From Pseudomonadota bacterium (GTDB lineage Bacteria; Pseudomonadota; Gammaproteobacteria; Burkholderiales; Thiobacillaceae): a stretch of DNA of 5,332 bases. Both the position numbers and the translations under genes were made by a program. Below, piece by piece: positions 4,941-5,332 of this stretch; within the stretch, counting starts at the first letter, position 1; each line of letters begins with the position of its first letter. A model generated the notes under the pieces. The model saw only the letters and a list, made by a program, of their open reading frames with translations. It did no database searches and had not been told where the DNA came from. The stretch lies in assembly GCA_021791235.1 (NCBI GenBank), contig JAJYXA010000472.1, positions 1-5,332 of the forward strand, given 5' to 3'.

Positions 4941-5332
4941 ATGATTCCGCGCGATTTCATCGACACCCTGCTTGCCCGCGTCGACATCGTCGACGTCATC
5001 GACCGCCGCGTGCCGCTGAAGAAAGCCGGGCAGAACTACCAGGCCTGCTGCCCCTTCCACAGCGAAAAAACCCCCTCCTTCACGGTCAGCCCGACCAAGC
5101 AGTTCTACCACTGCTTCGGCTGCGGCGCGCACGGCACCGCGCTCGGCTTCCTGATGGAATACGAGCACATGGGTTTCCCCGACGCGGTGGCCGCGCTGGC
5201 GCAGGACGTCGGCCTGGCGGTACCTGAATCGGGCGAGCCCGAGCGCCCCAAGCCGCCGCCTGCATTGTGGGATGCGCTGGAACAGGCCGCGCAGTTCTAT
5301 AAAAAACAGCTGAAGCAAAATCCGCGCGCCAT
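4941..5332 (+). CDS. dnaG: DNA primase, N-terminal part
   Basis: DnaG makes the RNA primers for chromosome replication, acting with the DnaB helicase at the fork. The window holds 130 codons and two extra bases; the rest lies beyond the right edge. The N-terminal CHC2-type zinc-ribbon domain is complete: C37 and H40 in CPFH, and C58 and C61 in CFGC, match the zinc ligands of known bacterial primases, followed by GAHGTALGFLME (62-73). The segment PESGEPERPKPPP (about 95-107) looks like the linker to the RNA polymerase (TOPRIM) domain, whose catalytic part is not included. The ATG at 4941 gives the usual MIPRDFIDTLLARVDIVDVI start; an out-of-frame ATG lies 11 nt earlier. No Shine-Dalgarno is visible, and a terminator-like hairpin precedes it, both consistent with low expression. 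Confidence 0.97.
   Translation, partial: MIPRDFIDTLLARVDIVDVIDRRVPLKKAGQNYQACCPFHSEKTPSFTVSPTKQFYHCFGCGAHGTALGFLMEYEHMGFPDAVAALAQDVGLAVPESGEPERPKPPPALWDALEQAAQFYKKQLKQNPRA

Noticed and set aside
4521..5318. Minus-strand open frame of 265 codons opposite yqeY and dnaG
   Set aside because: It crosses two firm genes and shows no domain.

Overview
The window is a GC-rich stretch of about 5.3 kb that reads as ordinary bacterial chromosome. The gene set folB / plsY / tsaD / rpsU / yqeY / dnaG is the well-known macromolecular-synthesis neighbourhood of Proteobacteria. The short bS21 tail ending in LPPKMY, the GC-rich codon use and the gene order suggest a betaproteobacterium, perhaps of the Nitrosomonadales or Thiobacillus type. 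That placement is an inference from sequence style, not from a search. No mobile element, tRNA, rRNA or CRISPR array is visible.

Layout from left to right. (1) Positions 1-1618 hold a minus-strand operon transcribed leftwards: folB (dihydroneopterin aldolase), then a TauE/SafE-type membrane exporter, then an AstE/AspA-type zinc amidohydrolase cut by the left window edge. Both junctions are 4-nt start/stop overlaps, so translation is probably coupled. (2) Only 47 bp separate folB from the divergent plus-strand pair plsY (acyl-phosphate glycerol-3-phosphate acyltransferase) and an unrecognised 266-aa membrane protein. The latter has a long amphipathic N-terminal helix built from 15-residue repeats and three predicted membrane helices. 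(3) tsaD, for t6A tRNA modification, is on the minus strand and converges on that pair with a 10-bp gap. (4) A 94-bp AT-rich divergent region follows. It holds a plausible rpsU promoter, a perfect 10-bp inverted repeat and a tetraloop hairpin over the rpsU ribosome-binding region. (5) rpsU, yqeY and dnaG run rightwards, with a strong hairpin just after rpsU and a terminator-like hairpin just before dnaG. dnaG is cut by the right edge after its zinc-binding domain.

The genes on the right link translation (bS21, t6A modification, YqeY), replication priming (DnaG) and membrane phospholipid synthesis (PlsY), as this cluster does elsewhere. The two intercistronic hairpins fit the known need to make much S21 and little primase from one transcript. 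The least explained item is the 266-aa repeat and membrane protein between plsY and tsaD. The least explained pairing is folB with an anion exporter and an AstE-like hydrolase.
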